Part shown: piece by piece, positions 22,114 through 32,511 of the stretch | How the letters are laid out: every line of letters begins with the position of its first letter | How positions within the stretch are numbered: position 1 is the first letter of the stretch | Assembly: GCA_002270565.1 (NCBI GenBank) | Contig: NQMI01000015.1 | Coordinates: 472,747 to 536,746, forward strand | Direction: 5' to 3' | Origin: Stenocarpella maydis | Lineage: Eukaryota > Ascomycota > Sordariomycetes > Diaporthales > Diaporthaceae | Length of the DNA: 64,000 bases | Position numbers and translations under genes: made by a program | Notes under the pieces: model-generated | Seen by the model: only the letters and a program-made list of their open reading frames with translations | The model's database searches: none | What the model was told of the DNA's origin: nothing

Positions 22114-23557
22114 ATGACGCAGACATCACCGATCAAAATTGCCGTCATTGGCGGGGGCCTTGCAGGCGCAACGATTGCACACGCGCTCCTCCGGCACGCT
22201 CACCTCAACGTCCACGTCTATGAATCAGCGCCCGAGTTCTCCGAGCGCGGTGCGGCTGTCGGACTTGCCAGTGATGCGCAAAGGGCCTTGAAGCAAGTAA
22301 TCGGCGAGGCAGAGACCAGCGCCCTGCTCGAGAGGGCGGGGGCGGTAATCCAAGCCTCCACTCGGCTGTGTATTGTGAGAGACCGCTCCCCCTCCACGAG
22401 TGCCGGGATATTCATGCCCGGGGTGAAGCCTGGCCCGACTCTGACAGCCTCTCGTTGTCTTAGGGATCCGGAAAGGCTGCTGGAACCGTCATGATGGATC
22501 TCGGGGGCGGCGAGCCGGCAGACGCAGGGAGGGTTGTGCACCGCGCCTCTCTCCTGCGGGAACTTCTCGCCCCCCTCCCCGCCAGCCGGCTCCACGCGAG
22601 CAAGAAGCTGGCCACGATCTCCCCTGCTGCCGATGCCCAGGGCGGCGGCGTCAGGGTCACTTTCGGCGACGGGCAGGAGGAGACCTTTGACGCCGTCATC
22701 GGCGCGGACGGCATCTTCGGCGCGGTGAGGACCCACGTGTTGCGGGACAATGCTGATGCCGAGGGCGCTTCCCCTGCCGGGTTCTGGGACTGCCGGAACC
22801 TCGTGCCGTTTGAAAAGGCTCGGGAGACCCTCGGGGCGGAGTTCTTTGAGCAGGACAGGCAGTACGGATGGGCCGGCAACGGGGCATTCATCATGCATGA
22901 TGTCCTGGAGAATAGGACAAAGGTGCAGTGTGTCATATCGGCTGTTGAGAAGGACCACCCAAAGGATCGCAAGAGGCCTCTGACACGGGAGTTTCTCGAG
23001 GATACCCTGCGCGAATGGCTGGACGGGCCCATCGGGAAGGGCATGATTGAGGTGAGATGGTCTTTGCACGCGGCATGGCGCCTACACAACCCCGATCTGC
23101 GCGAGATACTGACCCCAGACAGCTCATCCTCGACCAGCCAGACCCCCAGGCGTATTCGCAATGGGAACACAAGTCCACCAGCACCTATGCAAGCGGCCGC
23201 ATATGCATCGCCGGCGACGCAGCCCACGCGACGACGCCGTGGCAGGGTGCCGGTGCCGGCCAGGCCTTTGAGGACGCGCTGATTCTGGGCACCCTGCTCG
23301 GCGAGGTCAAGCAGCCGTCTGAGATTTCCCACGCCTTTCAGGCGTACAGCGACGTCAGGAAAGAGAGGTGCCAGAGGGTCATTGACTCTAGCCGGGGGAC
23401 GGGTGAGATCTTCTGTGGACAAAACCGGGAGGCGGGCCTGGAGCCCGACAAGATCATGGGCCTTTTGGCTCCTAGGTGGGGTTTTATCGGCGCCATCGAC
23501 TTTGACGTCTACAAAAAGCAGGCGTTGGCCAAGATGAAGGATCTTCAGAGGGCTTGA
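22114..23557 (+). CDS. FAD-dependent monooxygenase, salicylate-hydroxylase type
   Basis: Three exons, 22114-22374, 22464-23051 and 23123-23557, give 427 residues; introns are 22375-22463 (GTGAGA...TTAG) and 23052-23122 (GTGAGA...ACAG). The dinucleotide-binding motif VIGGGLAGATIAHALL is at residues 11-26. The DG motif is VIGADGIFGAVR. The flavin-ribityl GD motif is GRICIAGDAAHATTPWQGAG followed by QAFEDA. Splicing restores the family joins GSGKAAGTVMMDLGG and GMIE-LILDQPDPQAYSQWEH. Class A flavoprotein hydroxylases use NAD(P)H and O2 to hydroxylate or decarboxylatively hydroxylate aromatic substrates, and they are frequent tailoring enzymes in secondary-metabolite loci. There is no signal peptide, so it is probably cytosolic. 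The position next to receptor, oxidase and pump genes suggests, but does not prove, a pathway role. Long frames on the opposite strand (23608-22218) are shadows. Confidence 0.9.
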
Positions 23558-24030
23558 AAATCCACCAAAGATTAAGTTGTCGGTCTTTGGCTGGTCTTGA
23601 ACAACCATAGATCCATGTTCAAACTTGTGTCACTGTCTTATTCTGTATGGGATGTTATGACTTCTCTGCACTGCCCAGCCCAATTATCGCAATGCGGGAG
23701 GCTGGTCTTGAGAGGGTGTGGTGTATCTGGTCGCGGAAGACCTCAAAGTGGATGAAATCGAGATCGCGACTTATAAACGGCCGCAAAAGAAGTAAGAGAG
23801 AAATCTATTTTCTTCTCTCTCTCTCTATTGATTACTTTTAATTATTGGGTAAGTCTTTGTTGTCTCTATTCTCTTATTTATAGCTGTCCACTTTTCCATG
23901 GGTATTCAGTTGGATCAGTATCTTCAGTATTAATCTACTATTTAATTAGTTATTTTGTAGATATTTAATAGAATTACCCATAGGATTGCCCAGGACCCAT
24001 GGGTACCCATGGGTGGGTATTTCCTGGGCC
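23558..24030. repeat. AT-rich insertion-like segment with ACCCATGGGT palindromes
   Basis: Composition shifts sharply: a CT-microsatellite (about 23813-23830) leads into AT-rich DNA. The segment ends near a doubled palindrome, ACCCATGGGT twice in a row at 23995-24014, just where the neighbouring membrane-protein homology stops. Such subterminal palindromes resemble the ends of some fungal DNA transposons (hAT-like), but no transposase or matching left end was found. Confidence 0.4.
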
Positions 24031-25015
24031 TAGGTATTGCCAGGATGGCAAGGAGTTCGGCAGGACGCCCGTAATATCCCAGACAGTGATGTCCGGAGCA
24101 GACCGTACGCAGCTAACAGAAGCAAAGTTTTGCGCTGCGGTCTCGTTAAACTCGCACGAAACCACCGTCTGGTAGCCTGCCTCACTGCATGTGCAATTGA
24201 GCAACTCATAGTTGGCTGGGAGACCCTCCAGCGGGGCAAGACCCTGTGCGGCGCCGACGCCGTACGGCCAGCCGCTGTATGTCCAGGCCGTTCTGTCAGG
24301 CTTGTGGTCTTTTCGCATGGCGACGCCGCCTCCAGCACTTGCATGCCTAGTTAACTCCAGTAGCTGTGCCTGGCAGTTTGGAACGGGGCAGTTGGAGATT
24401 GAGACAGTGGACAACATGTCGCCACCGCCGCGCACGGCGGTGCAGTTCCACACGTAATTCTTGATATGATACGAGTCGTCCATGTGGAACTCGCTGTCCC
24501 GCACATCTGCGGTGGCGTACGTGTAGACAGGCACCGCCACGCCGCCCAGCGTCTCCCTTGCAGACGTAGCAGCGGGGAGTCAAGATGCCAGCCCGGAGAG
24601 CCCCAGGCCCCTGTGCCAGGACGACCATGATAGCCGCAAGGAGAACCTTTCGAGGCGGAAGCCCCCGCGAGACCTGCGGTACGACGATGGAATTGAATAG
24701 ACTGATGGTATCCAGCTGCATAGGTTGGGTAGCTAGATGAAGGCGGAAGCCTGCGCTGATGACATTGGTCAAGGTTGCGACCTGGAGGGTACCCACGATG
24801 GCCGAAAGCACCTGTACAAGGACCGTGATAGTTCCGTGCTGGGTTTTGACGTCTTCTCGCATAGATCCGAAGATGCGGAAGTGCGAGGTTGAGATGAGGA
24901 CAATGGATAAGACCGTCGGCAACGAGAGGGTCATCAGGGGTATTGATCTCTCCAAGAGGCTCGAGCCTGCTCTTCGGGAGCTCTGTGGGCTCGTAGACAT
25001 TTTGGCTGCATTCAA
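24031..25015 (-). pseudogene. Fungal membrane protein, frameshifted and truncated at its C-terminus
   Basis: The first frame starts at 25015 (MNAAKMSTSPQSSRRAG) and carries membrane segments (LMTLSLPTVLSIVLISTSHF; ITVLVQVLSAIVGTLQVATL; VLLAAIMVVLAQGPGALRAG) up to GILTP. The continuation, VAVPVYTYATADVRDSEFHM and a Cys-rich extracellular domain (WNCTAV, NCPVPNC, LNCTCSEAGY, VSCEF), lies in another frame. The frames change at the run of four G on the plus strand (24574-24577); one base fewer would restore continuity. Homology ends at ITGVLPNSLP, where the palindromic AT-rich segment begins, so the C-terminal part of the family is missing. The family is a recurrent uncharacterised fungal plasma-membrane protein. 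The frameshift alone could be a sequencing error; the truncation could not. Confidence 0.65.
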
Positions 25016-26384
25016 ATCTTACCTAGGTAGTCAGGAAACGGACGGCTTATTTGTTTGGATATCAGAATTCGCTGTGCCTGCAGTGATGTTACCCAGGATA
25101 TTAAGAGGCAGCGCTTCATCGCAAGTACTACCTAGTATGCCTGGAAGTCATAGCCAGAATTTGACCCTGATATCACCAGATCCTGTGTCATTCACACCTG
25201 CTGGCATCCCTCAGCTACAGAGATAAATAATACACGCTGCGCAGTATTAGCTATCTATTAGCTGGAAGCTAACTCGGACATACTCAGTTACTAGGTTACT
25301 TTTTAGACAGAGCGCCGAAGACAGGAATGAGAATCAAGGCGGAGCAACCCAGATCCGGGATCGACTTGGCATAAAGAGATGAACATGATGGTAATTTGCG
25401 GAGATGGCCAAGTTGCTGGCGGTGCTATGTTCCAAGGTCCTGCTTCACGTGTGATGAGCGGCACAGGGGGATGGCAGGAGGAGATGAACATCCACCCATA
25501 TCTACTCAAGTTCTCTTTGCACAATACCAGTACTTCGCACGACGCCGCAGGCCCAGATACGTACTGCGCCCTATCAGAGATCCAACCAGCCAAGCCGCCA
25601 CCAAGTACTACGGGATGAGCCGACTGATTCTTCCAAGTCCAGCCCCGGGATCGTCCCGCCTCAGTTCGAGCCTGGCAGCCGGACCTGCCCCTCCCCCCCT
25701 CCGAGCCCTTTGTTCGCCCGGGCGGCCCGCAGGGCTGTCAAAGGGTGCGGCCGGAGGACACGAGATAAAAGGGACGCCGCACGGCTTGCCGAGGGGACCC
25801 TGTGGGAGACCTCTGGCCCCTTCCATTGAGATCTTCATTCCGGCTCCGCTGCGCACCTCCGCCTGAATATTGTGCCCTATTTGACCGCGCGCTCGCGTTG
25901 TTGGAAAACAAGATAAAAGAAAAAAGATCAAAATCAAAATCAAATGCCACCCCTGATCCCCCTTGGAAAAAGGTCCCGAACTAGTCCAACCTCAGTCTCC
26001 TTTCGAACCAAACTAGTCCTGGACAAGCAGGTGATGTTGTGTTAGAAAGTCGAGTCTTTAGTTAGCAAGGCGCGCGCGCGAGCTACCAGACGTGGGTCAC
26101 AGCCACCAGACGGACTCGTGCACATACGCACAAGTGGAGAAAGGGCCGAAGGCACACAAGCCAGCGATGCTGACCCGCCGTGGCGCATTCCGCCAGAGAG
26201 GGCTGGATCTGCCAAAGATCCAAACAGGTGAGCTGGCCATCCCAGCAAGCAAAAGCCCGACCGGTGACCAACCAAAACAAAACAAGCCCGCCGGCCCAAC
26301 TGCTGACAAGACAACCCCCCTCCCTGACTACCAGATATCAAGCACGTCCTGCAGGTCGAGGCACCCACACCGAGCACCACCAAG
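25016..26384. other. Intergenic, 1.4 kb
   Basis: No gene was recognised. One exact TACCTAGGTA palindrome is at 25020-25029. Overlapping GC-rich frames around 25396-25950 on both strands lack motifs. A possible untranslated leader of the next gene may include an intron-like pair of signals (GTGAGC near 26227 and CAG near 26354). Confidence 0.4.
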
Positions 26385-26504
26385 ATGCACGACGCTGTTG
26401 ATTCCGACCTGGCAAAGTTCATCCACGTCGACGACGCCTGCCTCGAGTTCCTGACGCCAACGAGCGGCTCCTCGGGCGGGACCGCCACCACCACTCCCAC
26501 TCCC

Positions 26505-26546
<42 letters not shown>

Positions 26547-26891
26547 CCCCGGGCGCGGCCGATGGACCGCCACATCCATGGGCGCAGCGGCCTGAAGCGT
26601 ACGGCGCCGGACTGGGCCATCAAAGTGAGATCGACACTCAGCGAGGACTTTGATCAGGATTCTACCCCGGGTCACCACGGCCGACAGGACGACAGCCTCT
26701 CGGGGCCGGGGAGGCGACCATCAGTGGTGGACAGGAAATTCTCGTACGGGCGAAAGATCCAGGCTGGTGGTGGGAGGCGGCCGTCTGACTTCAGCCTCAG
26801 GTCGCCGCCGCCAGGGCTAGCGATCCACTACGAGGACATACCGTTTAAGCTTACTTTATGTTCCGAGCAAGATAGTTTGTACAGTAATTGA
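26385..26891 (+). CDS. Hypothetical protein with a poly-Asp tract
   Basis: A single open frame of 168 residues starts at ATG 26385, with a purine-rich context before it (ACCAAG). The N-terminus MHDAVDSDLAKFIHVDDACL is followed by a Ser/Thr/Pro linker, a run of nine Asp encoded by a GAC repeat (26515-26541), and a basic, Ser/Pro-rich C-terminal half (SLRSPPPGLAIHYEDIPF). It is low-complexity and predicted disordered; there is no signal peptide or membrane segment. I do not recognise the family. The frame is plausible because its N- and C-terminal parts are non-repetitive, but GC-rich DNA of this kind also makes chance frames. It ends 124 bases before the convergent M13 protease stop. Confidence 0.4.
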
Positions 26892-27014
26892 CTACATGAC
26901 CCAACCGACCTTCCCAATGCCCATGCAGTCTTTTGAGTACGCGATCGGGTTTTGGGCGCCTAACTGTCATGACCTAGCCCATGCGAGGGATACAATACGG
27001 AAACGGAAAAAAAA

Positions 27015-29498
27015 TCACCACAGTTCACAGGTAGGCTCCTTGACAGGACAATTGAAGGCCTCTCGGAACTCCCGAGAATTGGCGGTTGTGCCCTTTGATG
27101 TGTCAGCAAGTGCGCACGAAGCGAGAACAAAGAGGTGGGCGGACATACCTTAATTCTGTAAGAATTGGGACTGTGGGGGTCAGTGTAGATCCTCCTTATA
27201 GCCTCCTCCTCCCTGGTCTTTCCGCACCAGGTCAAGCCATATGCGAGGAAGAAGATCTGCTCTTTTGAGAAGTAGTCGAGACCAGGGAGGATCAGATCAG
27301 CCTTCTCATCATCTCGGCGGCGCCAAGACTGGAACGCAGCAGTAAGACCGCCTGCATCAGCGATGTTCTCACCCAGAGTGAGCTTCCCGTTGATTGGCAG
27401 ATCGCCGTCCTTGGTCGGGATGGTATAGTTATGATACTGCTCGACAAAGCAGTCCGTCTTGTGCGTGAAAGCTTTAATGGTGGACTCATCCCACCAGTCG
27501 CTGTAGTTGCCGTTCTGGTCATAGTTCCTTCCAGATGAATCGAAGGCATGCGACAGCTCGTGGCCGGCGACTGCGCCAAAGGCTCCATACGACAGGTACT
27601 TGGGAATGGACGGGTCATAGAAGACCGGAGCCTGCATGATACCAGCAGGGAACACAATCTCGTTGCCGGGCGGGTTGTAGTATGCGTTCACAGTCGACGC
27701 GGACATGCCCCATTCGGCCTTGTCCACGGGTTTGCCGGCCTGTGCCCACTCACGCCGAATTTCATGTCTGGTAGATGAGAGCCGGTTGGCAAAGAACGAG
27801 TCCGCGGAGACGTCGACTGCACTGTAGTAATTCTGAAGCTCTTCGGCGTTGGTGACGTCGGGGCTCTCAGTGGGATAGCCAATCTTCTGCCGGATGAGAT
27901 GGACCTTGTCGATGGCGAATTCGCGGACCTTCTCGGTCATCCACTCCGAGTGGTTGAGCTTGACGATGAATGAATCTTTGATGTCGTGGATGATCTGGTC
28001 GCCCAGGTCCTTTGCTTCCTTGGAGAATGCGCGCTCAATGAAAAAGCGGCTCAGGATCCAGGGAAGATCGCTGTCGACAACATTAATACAAGTCCTCCAC
28101 CTTTCCGCCTTGACATCTGGCTCTTTGCCCTGAAGCTTGTTGTTGAACCTCCGCAGGGGCTCGACGCTCTCATCTTCAACAGACCCACCCCAGCTTTGCA
28201 CCGCCTTCCAGACAAGATACGCTCGAATGACTTCACGGTCCGTCGACTGGAGAATCTTTGACAGAGACTTCAGATATTCCGGTGATGCGACGATGATTTT
28301 CGAAGGCTTGTAGTCGCCGGCGAAGCGATGAACTATATCCTTGACCGAGATCTCGGGGTTGTAAGCTTCGGCCTCGTCCAACGTCCGGGGGTTGTACACC
28401 TTGGTGATATCCGAGAGGTCTTCGGGATCTGGTGATGCAGCGGCTAGACTGTACTCAAAGTCGACCACGCTATCGACAAGCTTCTTGTTGAGCGTTGCAG
28501 GCATATCCGGGCTGTCAAACGTTGAGAGAACGGTGTCGTTTGGTGAAGCTTCCTTGCGTAGGGCCTCGAGAACGGTACCGATCGTCTCCTTGTATGAGGC
28601 GACGATATCGGACCGGTTGTAGTACTGCCTCGATGGTAGACCAAAGGACCAGGCGGGGCTGAGGGAGATGACGTTGGAATCTGGATCCTTGTCGTCGGCA
28701 CCGACACCAATAGAGATGGGAGCACGAATTCCGTTGGCAATGAGATACTCGACGGCATCAGTGAGTGAGCTGTCCCGCTTTGCCTTTGGCTTCTTGATAG
28801 GATAGAGGTCTCCGAGCCCAGAAAGGAGGTCGAGCAAGGGCTTTGAGCCGATCGACTTCAGCTGAGTCTCGTTCAGGCAGGCGTTGTAGCCATCGTGCAA
28901 CTTGCGGTAGATCTCCTTGTCCGGTGAGGATGCGGTCCAGAACAGAGACGTCTGTGTAGGTTCTGGGGATTCCAAGATGTGCTTGAGAAGGAGCTGGCCT
29001 TCCTCGCTCATGATCTGGAGGCTGCCTACGCTGGTCTGGTCTTCTCGGATCTCGTGGATGGCATCGAAGCCCTCACAGACATACGTGCGGAAGTCATCAC
29101 AGGGGTCAAGTTCCTTGTACCTGATATCCGGTCAGTAAAGAATGGGTGCGAACAAGCTTGCGGGCGGAATATGCCCACCTCGACGAGATGCTGCGGAGGA
29201 GGGTCGAAGCAGCGAGGACGCAGCCGGCCGAGGTGCATATTTCGGCTCCCTCGACCGGGGTAGGTTCAGAAGGTGGCTTTTCCTCATCATTTCCGCCTGA
29301 GATCTGGATGAAAGCCGTGACGAGGAACAAGATAACAAAGACAGCAAGAAGTGCGGTCAAAACAAGGTTGACGGAGTGGGATGAGATCCAGCTCTTCGCG
29401 CGCTGCCAAGTCGAGGGTTTGTGGGAGCCGCTCTCATCCGCACCATCGTGGCCCCGTAAGAGAGGCGTGGTCTCGTGAGCTCCGTTGGTAGTTGACAT
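27015..29498 (-). CDS. Neprilysin-like M13 zinc metalloendopeptidase, type II membrane protein
   Basis: Three exons, 29498-29179, 29120-27149 and 27092-27015, give 789 residues; introns are 29121-29178 and 27093-27148. The last tiny exon supplies the family end ANSREFREAFNCPVKEPTCE followed by LW. Order: cytosolic tail; one membrane anchor (VNLVLTALLAVFVILFLVTA, about 45-65); Cys-rich start of the ectodomain (LDPCDDFRTYVCEGF); M13 N-domain; substrate-binding VNAYYNP (about 584-590); zinc motif HELSH (627-631) in GAVAGHELSHAFDSSGR; and third ligand ENIAD (691-695). All catalytic residues are present and the length is normal for neprilysin/endothelin-converting enzymes. It would cleave short peptides outside the cell or in the secretory pathway. 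An unspliced reading adds a false C-terminus, showing the last intron is real. Confidence 0.94.
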
Positions 29499-30209
29499 CT
29501 TGAGACGAATCCAAGATATCCGGTGTGCTGTGAAGATGGAGAGAGAGATGCCAGAAGGTGGCTGACGTGACGGGGTGAACGCGGTAACTTAAACCCCAAA
29601 CGTGGATAATAAGTGGAGCCGCCTGAAACAGGTGGCCGATGCGTTGGCCGCCACAATGGTTACGTAACACTGCTGTTACGCTGGCCTGGAAGCTGTGCAG
29701 TCGGAGAGTAGCCAGTCTATTTACATGCTACTGTAGCTTAGGTATTATGACTTCTTTTATCACCTATACACTGCCCTACCCCAGAGCCCTTTTAGATACC
29801 TAGAGGCGCCCAGAGGACGGCCCTTTAGAGGAAGGGCTCTTCATATGCCTGGAGGAAGGCCCTAGAGGGTTAGGGTAAGGCCCAGGCCAGGATGAAACCT
29901 AGATCGTTAAGGTATCATGCGGTGCACACCCACCTTCCAAGAAGAAGCAAGCCCGTCGTAAATTTGGTCTTCCTGTTCCTTTCTCATCATCCACTTCTGC
30001 GTGTTCACCGCGTGCCCGAGCTGAATATGGAGGGAAATGTTCTTTCATCCAACAGACTCCCTAGGCCGGAGCAAATGCCTTCTGGCTTGCCCAACCATTG
30101 GGTTTTCGGCGTTTGCCATGTCGACCTCAATCCGCCAGGGGACCTTGTCATGGCCGTCATCCACAGAGCCACTTCCTTCTTCAGGGCGGACCAGCGCAGA
30201 TCCTCTCAT
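29499..30209. other. Intergenic region with small inverted repeats
   Basis: Promoter side of the M13 gene, then low-complexity DNA at 29760-29890 rich in AGGGCC-type words. AGAGCCCTT (29783-29791) pairs with AAGGGCTCT (29832-29840). No gene is supported. Short frames after 29890 may belong to the 5' part of the MYND pseudogene. Confidence 0.4.
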
Positions 30210-31266
30210 TAGCAACGGGACCCGACAGAGCCGAAGCCCATTCCATGTCTCTTGGATGCCTTCATTCGAGGGGATACGATTGCTACCGCCCGGTCTGAAG
30301 GTCCTGCGCCGTCTGCACCTTGGACCTGGTCCACATTGGATTCAGACATGGCTGAGGCTGTCCAGGACGGCCTCAGACGCCATGGGGTCCGGCCTGAGCT
30401 CTGAAAAGTGGGCGTCTGCACTGCGGACGAGCGGGACATCCTCGAGACAGCTCGAGCTTCGGTCTTCGAGATGCTGATGAAAACCCACGTCGATGGCCCG
30501 CCCGCCACGGTTGGTTTGGGCGATGCCACAAGATGTCATGGCTGCGGCATGAGCCGCCAGTGTTTTTTCTAGACTCTCAAGAAGTGTGCGAGATGCAAAA
30601 GGGCCTTTTATCATTCGAGGGAATGCCAGAAAAAGCACTGGAAACGTCACAAGCCGGCCTGCCACCCGGCCGGCACCGTTCCTGACCTCGATGCTCACGC
30701 CTACTACAACTCCACTGCACTTGCAGACCCGAGCGCCCAGGCACTGATGAAGTCGCTCAGTCTTGAGCCTCCTCTAACCAACAACGGGATACGGTAAACT
30801 TTCCCTCTACACAATTTAGAAACAGCGCATCTGACACGCCTCCTCTGGTTTGCCTCTCCGTCGTCTTGTTAGGTCCGGCAAAGACACCCCAAGGAATATG
30901 GAGCTACTCTTTGGCCCGCAGTGGGAGCGCCACATCAGGAGCGAGCACGAAGAAGTCCGTTTGGAATGTTTGCTCGACCCGCCCCCCGGCCCTCCATGTT
31001 ATGTCATGAATGCCCACATGGATGACAGTCACCTGGTCCGATCTCCACGAACGGCGACGGAGGTTGAGAAGCGGAGGGTGGAAGAAGTCAGGGAGATTCA
31101 AGCATTGATAAGGCAGAGAGTTGGTGTGGGAAAATCACCATCTTCAAGCGACATGCAGGCTATCCTTGCTTACCTTGGACCGGCCTGGGTCACGCAGATA
31201 CCCACCTACACCCTGGCGGCCAATACGATGGATCAAGGTGTCCCCAGTGGTGGACACAGGACTTGA
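30210..31266 (+). pseudogene. MYND-type zinc-finger protein, broken by two nonsense codons
   Basis: One frame reads through from about 30210 with a Pro-rich N-terminus, then MAEAVQDGLRRHGVRPEL, a TGA (about 30402), VCTADERDILETARASVFEM and the finger start CHGCGMSRQCFF. After a TAG (about 30571) it continues with LKKCARCKRAFYHSRECQKK and HWKRHKPACHP, the CxxC...CxxC...HxxxC layout of MYND zinc fingers. After an intron at 30794-30872 (GTAAAC...TTAG) it continues to 31266 with a helical charged C-terminus. Both stops sit where one C-to-T change from CGA or CAG would explain them, as in RIP. The frame is otherwise intact, implying recent loss. From family knowledge, MYND fingers mediate protein-protein contacts. 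The exact start is unclear. Confidence 0.72.
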
Positions 31267-31497
31267 TTTTGTTTTTACCGTGGGATCGAACCCAGTAGAT
31301 AGGTCAAACTTGAGCAATTGAGATTCAAAACATTGGCAGGAAACTCGCTGTGATAACTATAGCCAACTAGAGCTAACATTCCACCATGGATTTTACTTGA
31401 GAGAGATCAATGGTCTGGTTCGACTATTGCTAAATAACTGTTATGTCAAGCGTGGCCCCTGGTATTTATATACCTCTCACCATAATAGTGACATAAG
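31267..31497. other. Intergenic
   Basis: Short spacer between two broken genes. It contains GGATCGAACCC (about 31282-31292), which resembles a tRNA T-arm core, but no cloverleaf can be built around it. Confidence 0.5.
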
Positions 31498-31772
31498 ACC
31501 AAGAATTCCTATAGATGCATATCAACTCTATCCCAGACAACAAGGTCATCGGCATATCAAAACAACCTTGGAAGCCAGCATAGCAGGGGTGCCAGCCCGT
31601 CGGCTACAGATATAAGAGCGACTGACCAAAGGCGTTGCCGACGCCATCATGGACGTGCTAAAGCCACAGGGTGTCGCGGTCGTCATGGAGTCGAGCCATC
31701 CATGCGTGGTTCATGCGCGGTGTGGAGAAAGCTCATAACGCAAGGACGATGTTCCACGGGCAGGCGGAATAG
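31498..31772 (+). pseudogene. GTP cyclohydrolase I relic (C-terminal half)
   Basis: Translation in shifting frames gives family landmarks in the right order: MHINSIPDNKVIGISK (compare MHIGYIP...VIGLSK), ARRLQI followed by a stop, then RLTKGVADAIMDVLKPQGVA and VVMESSHPC, then after a one-base shift MRGVEKAHN. These match the homodecamer core of GTP cyclohydrolase I, which makes dihydroneopterin triphosphate at the head of pterin and folate synthesis. Several frameshifts and stops, and absence of the N-terminal half, show it is dead. It carries the zinc-site Cys region of SSHxC but not a whole active site. It is presumably a duplicated or transposed fragment, since the functional gene is essential and should be elsewhere in the genome. 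Confidence 0.75.
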
Positions 31773-32076
31773 CGAGTATGGTGGATTCAGAATTTATTAT
31801 CTGCACATTGGTGATACCAAACTCGTGTTGGAAGACGAGCCCAATGTTCCCTTGCTGCCCGGGGGTGATCCCAAGGGTCGAGGCGTGCTTGCTCGGAGGC
31901 GTGCCGTTGGGGGGCCGTGGCGTGGCCATTTTCATCTGAGATTGGCAGTAACACAGTCGGCGATGTTGTTACAGACCTGTTTGATATATTGTTGATGGTT
32001 TTGACACTGTTTGCGGGGGGTATAGGTTGTGTTGCTGGGTGAGCCACGCAGGGGGAACAAACTCGCAGGCGAACTA
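31773..32076. other. Intergenic
   Basis: Spacer of about 300 bases after the cyclohydrolase relic. No motif, RNA gene or coding signal was seen. Confidence 0.4.
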
Positions 32077-32511
32077 CTAGTACAGCCACCTGCTACCACC
32101 GATCTGGGAGAGGTTAGCATGGAGCTTGGTTAGAAGTAGGTAGACATGGATGCTGCAGCCTACACAGGAAAAAGCATGCCGCATGTGCTCCTCGTTGCTA
32201 CTGGAAAGCTTGATGAACTCTAGTCCGTTCATGCATCTCACGACCCCATCGACGGCCCATAAACAGCACGGGTCCTCTGGATAGCCATGCTCTCGCGCAA
32301 AGTCAAGACATGCAATAATATTCTCACGGCGGGGTCCTTCCGGCTCTTGTTTGACGGCGTTCTCGAGGCCCTTGATCATCAATGTGCAGCATTTCTCTAT
32401 TTCCTTGCTCATGCCCTGGGTACTTTGTGGCGGGAATGTGTTTGAAGGTTGGACAGCTTCGCTGTCAATGGCGACAGGTTCCCCCGCTGCGCCGCGAGGC
32501 TTGGGTGGCAT
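32077..32511 (-). CDS. Hypothetical protein, 144 residues
   Basis: A single frame starting at ATG 32511 (MPPKPRGAAGEPVAIDSEA). A disordered N-terminus of about 35 residues is followed by a compact part with seven cysteines, including paired ones (EKCCTLMIKG, EDPCCLWAVDGVVRC, FSCVGCSI). There is no signal peptide, so the cysteines are probably not disulfide-bonded in secretion. The C-terminal HVYLLLTKLH is mildly hydrophobic. I do not recognise the family. The ordered alternation of charged and hydrophobic residues and the normal codon composition favour a real gene over chance. Confidence 0.45.
   Translation of the reverse strand: MPPKPRGAAGEPVAIDSEAVQPSNTFPPQSTQGMSKEIEKCCTLMIKGLENAVKQEPEGPRRENIIACLDFAREHGYPEDPCCLWAVDGVVRCMNGLEFIKLSSSNEEHMRHAFSCVGCSIHVYLLLTKLHANLSQIGGSRWLY

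Noticed and set aside
22218..23608. Minus-strand frames of 283 and 382 codons opposite the FAD monooxygenase
   Set aside because: Antisense shadows; the plus strand carries all FAD-binding motifs and well-placed introns.
29867..29876. GGGTTAGGGT, telomere-like
   Set aside because: Single copy, not an array; no evidence of a chromosome end.
31282..31292. GGATCGAACCC resembling a tRNA T-arm
   Set aside because: No acceptor stem, D-arm or anticodon arm at proper distances on either strand.
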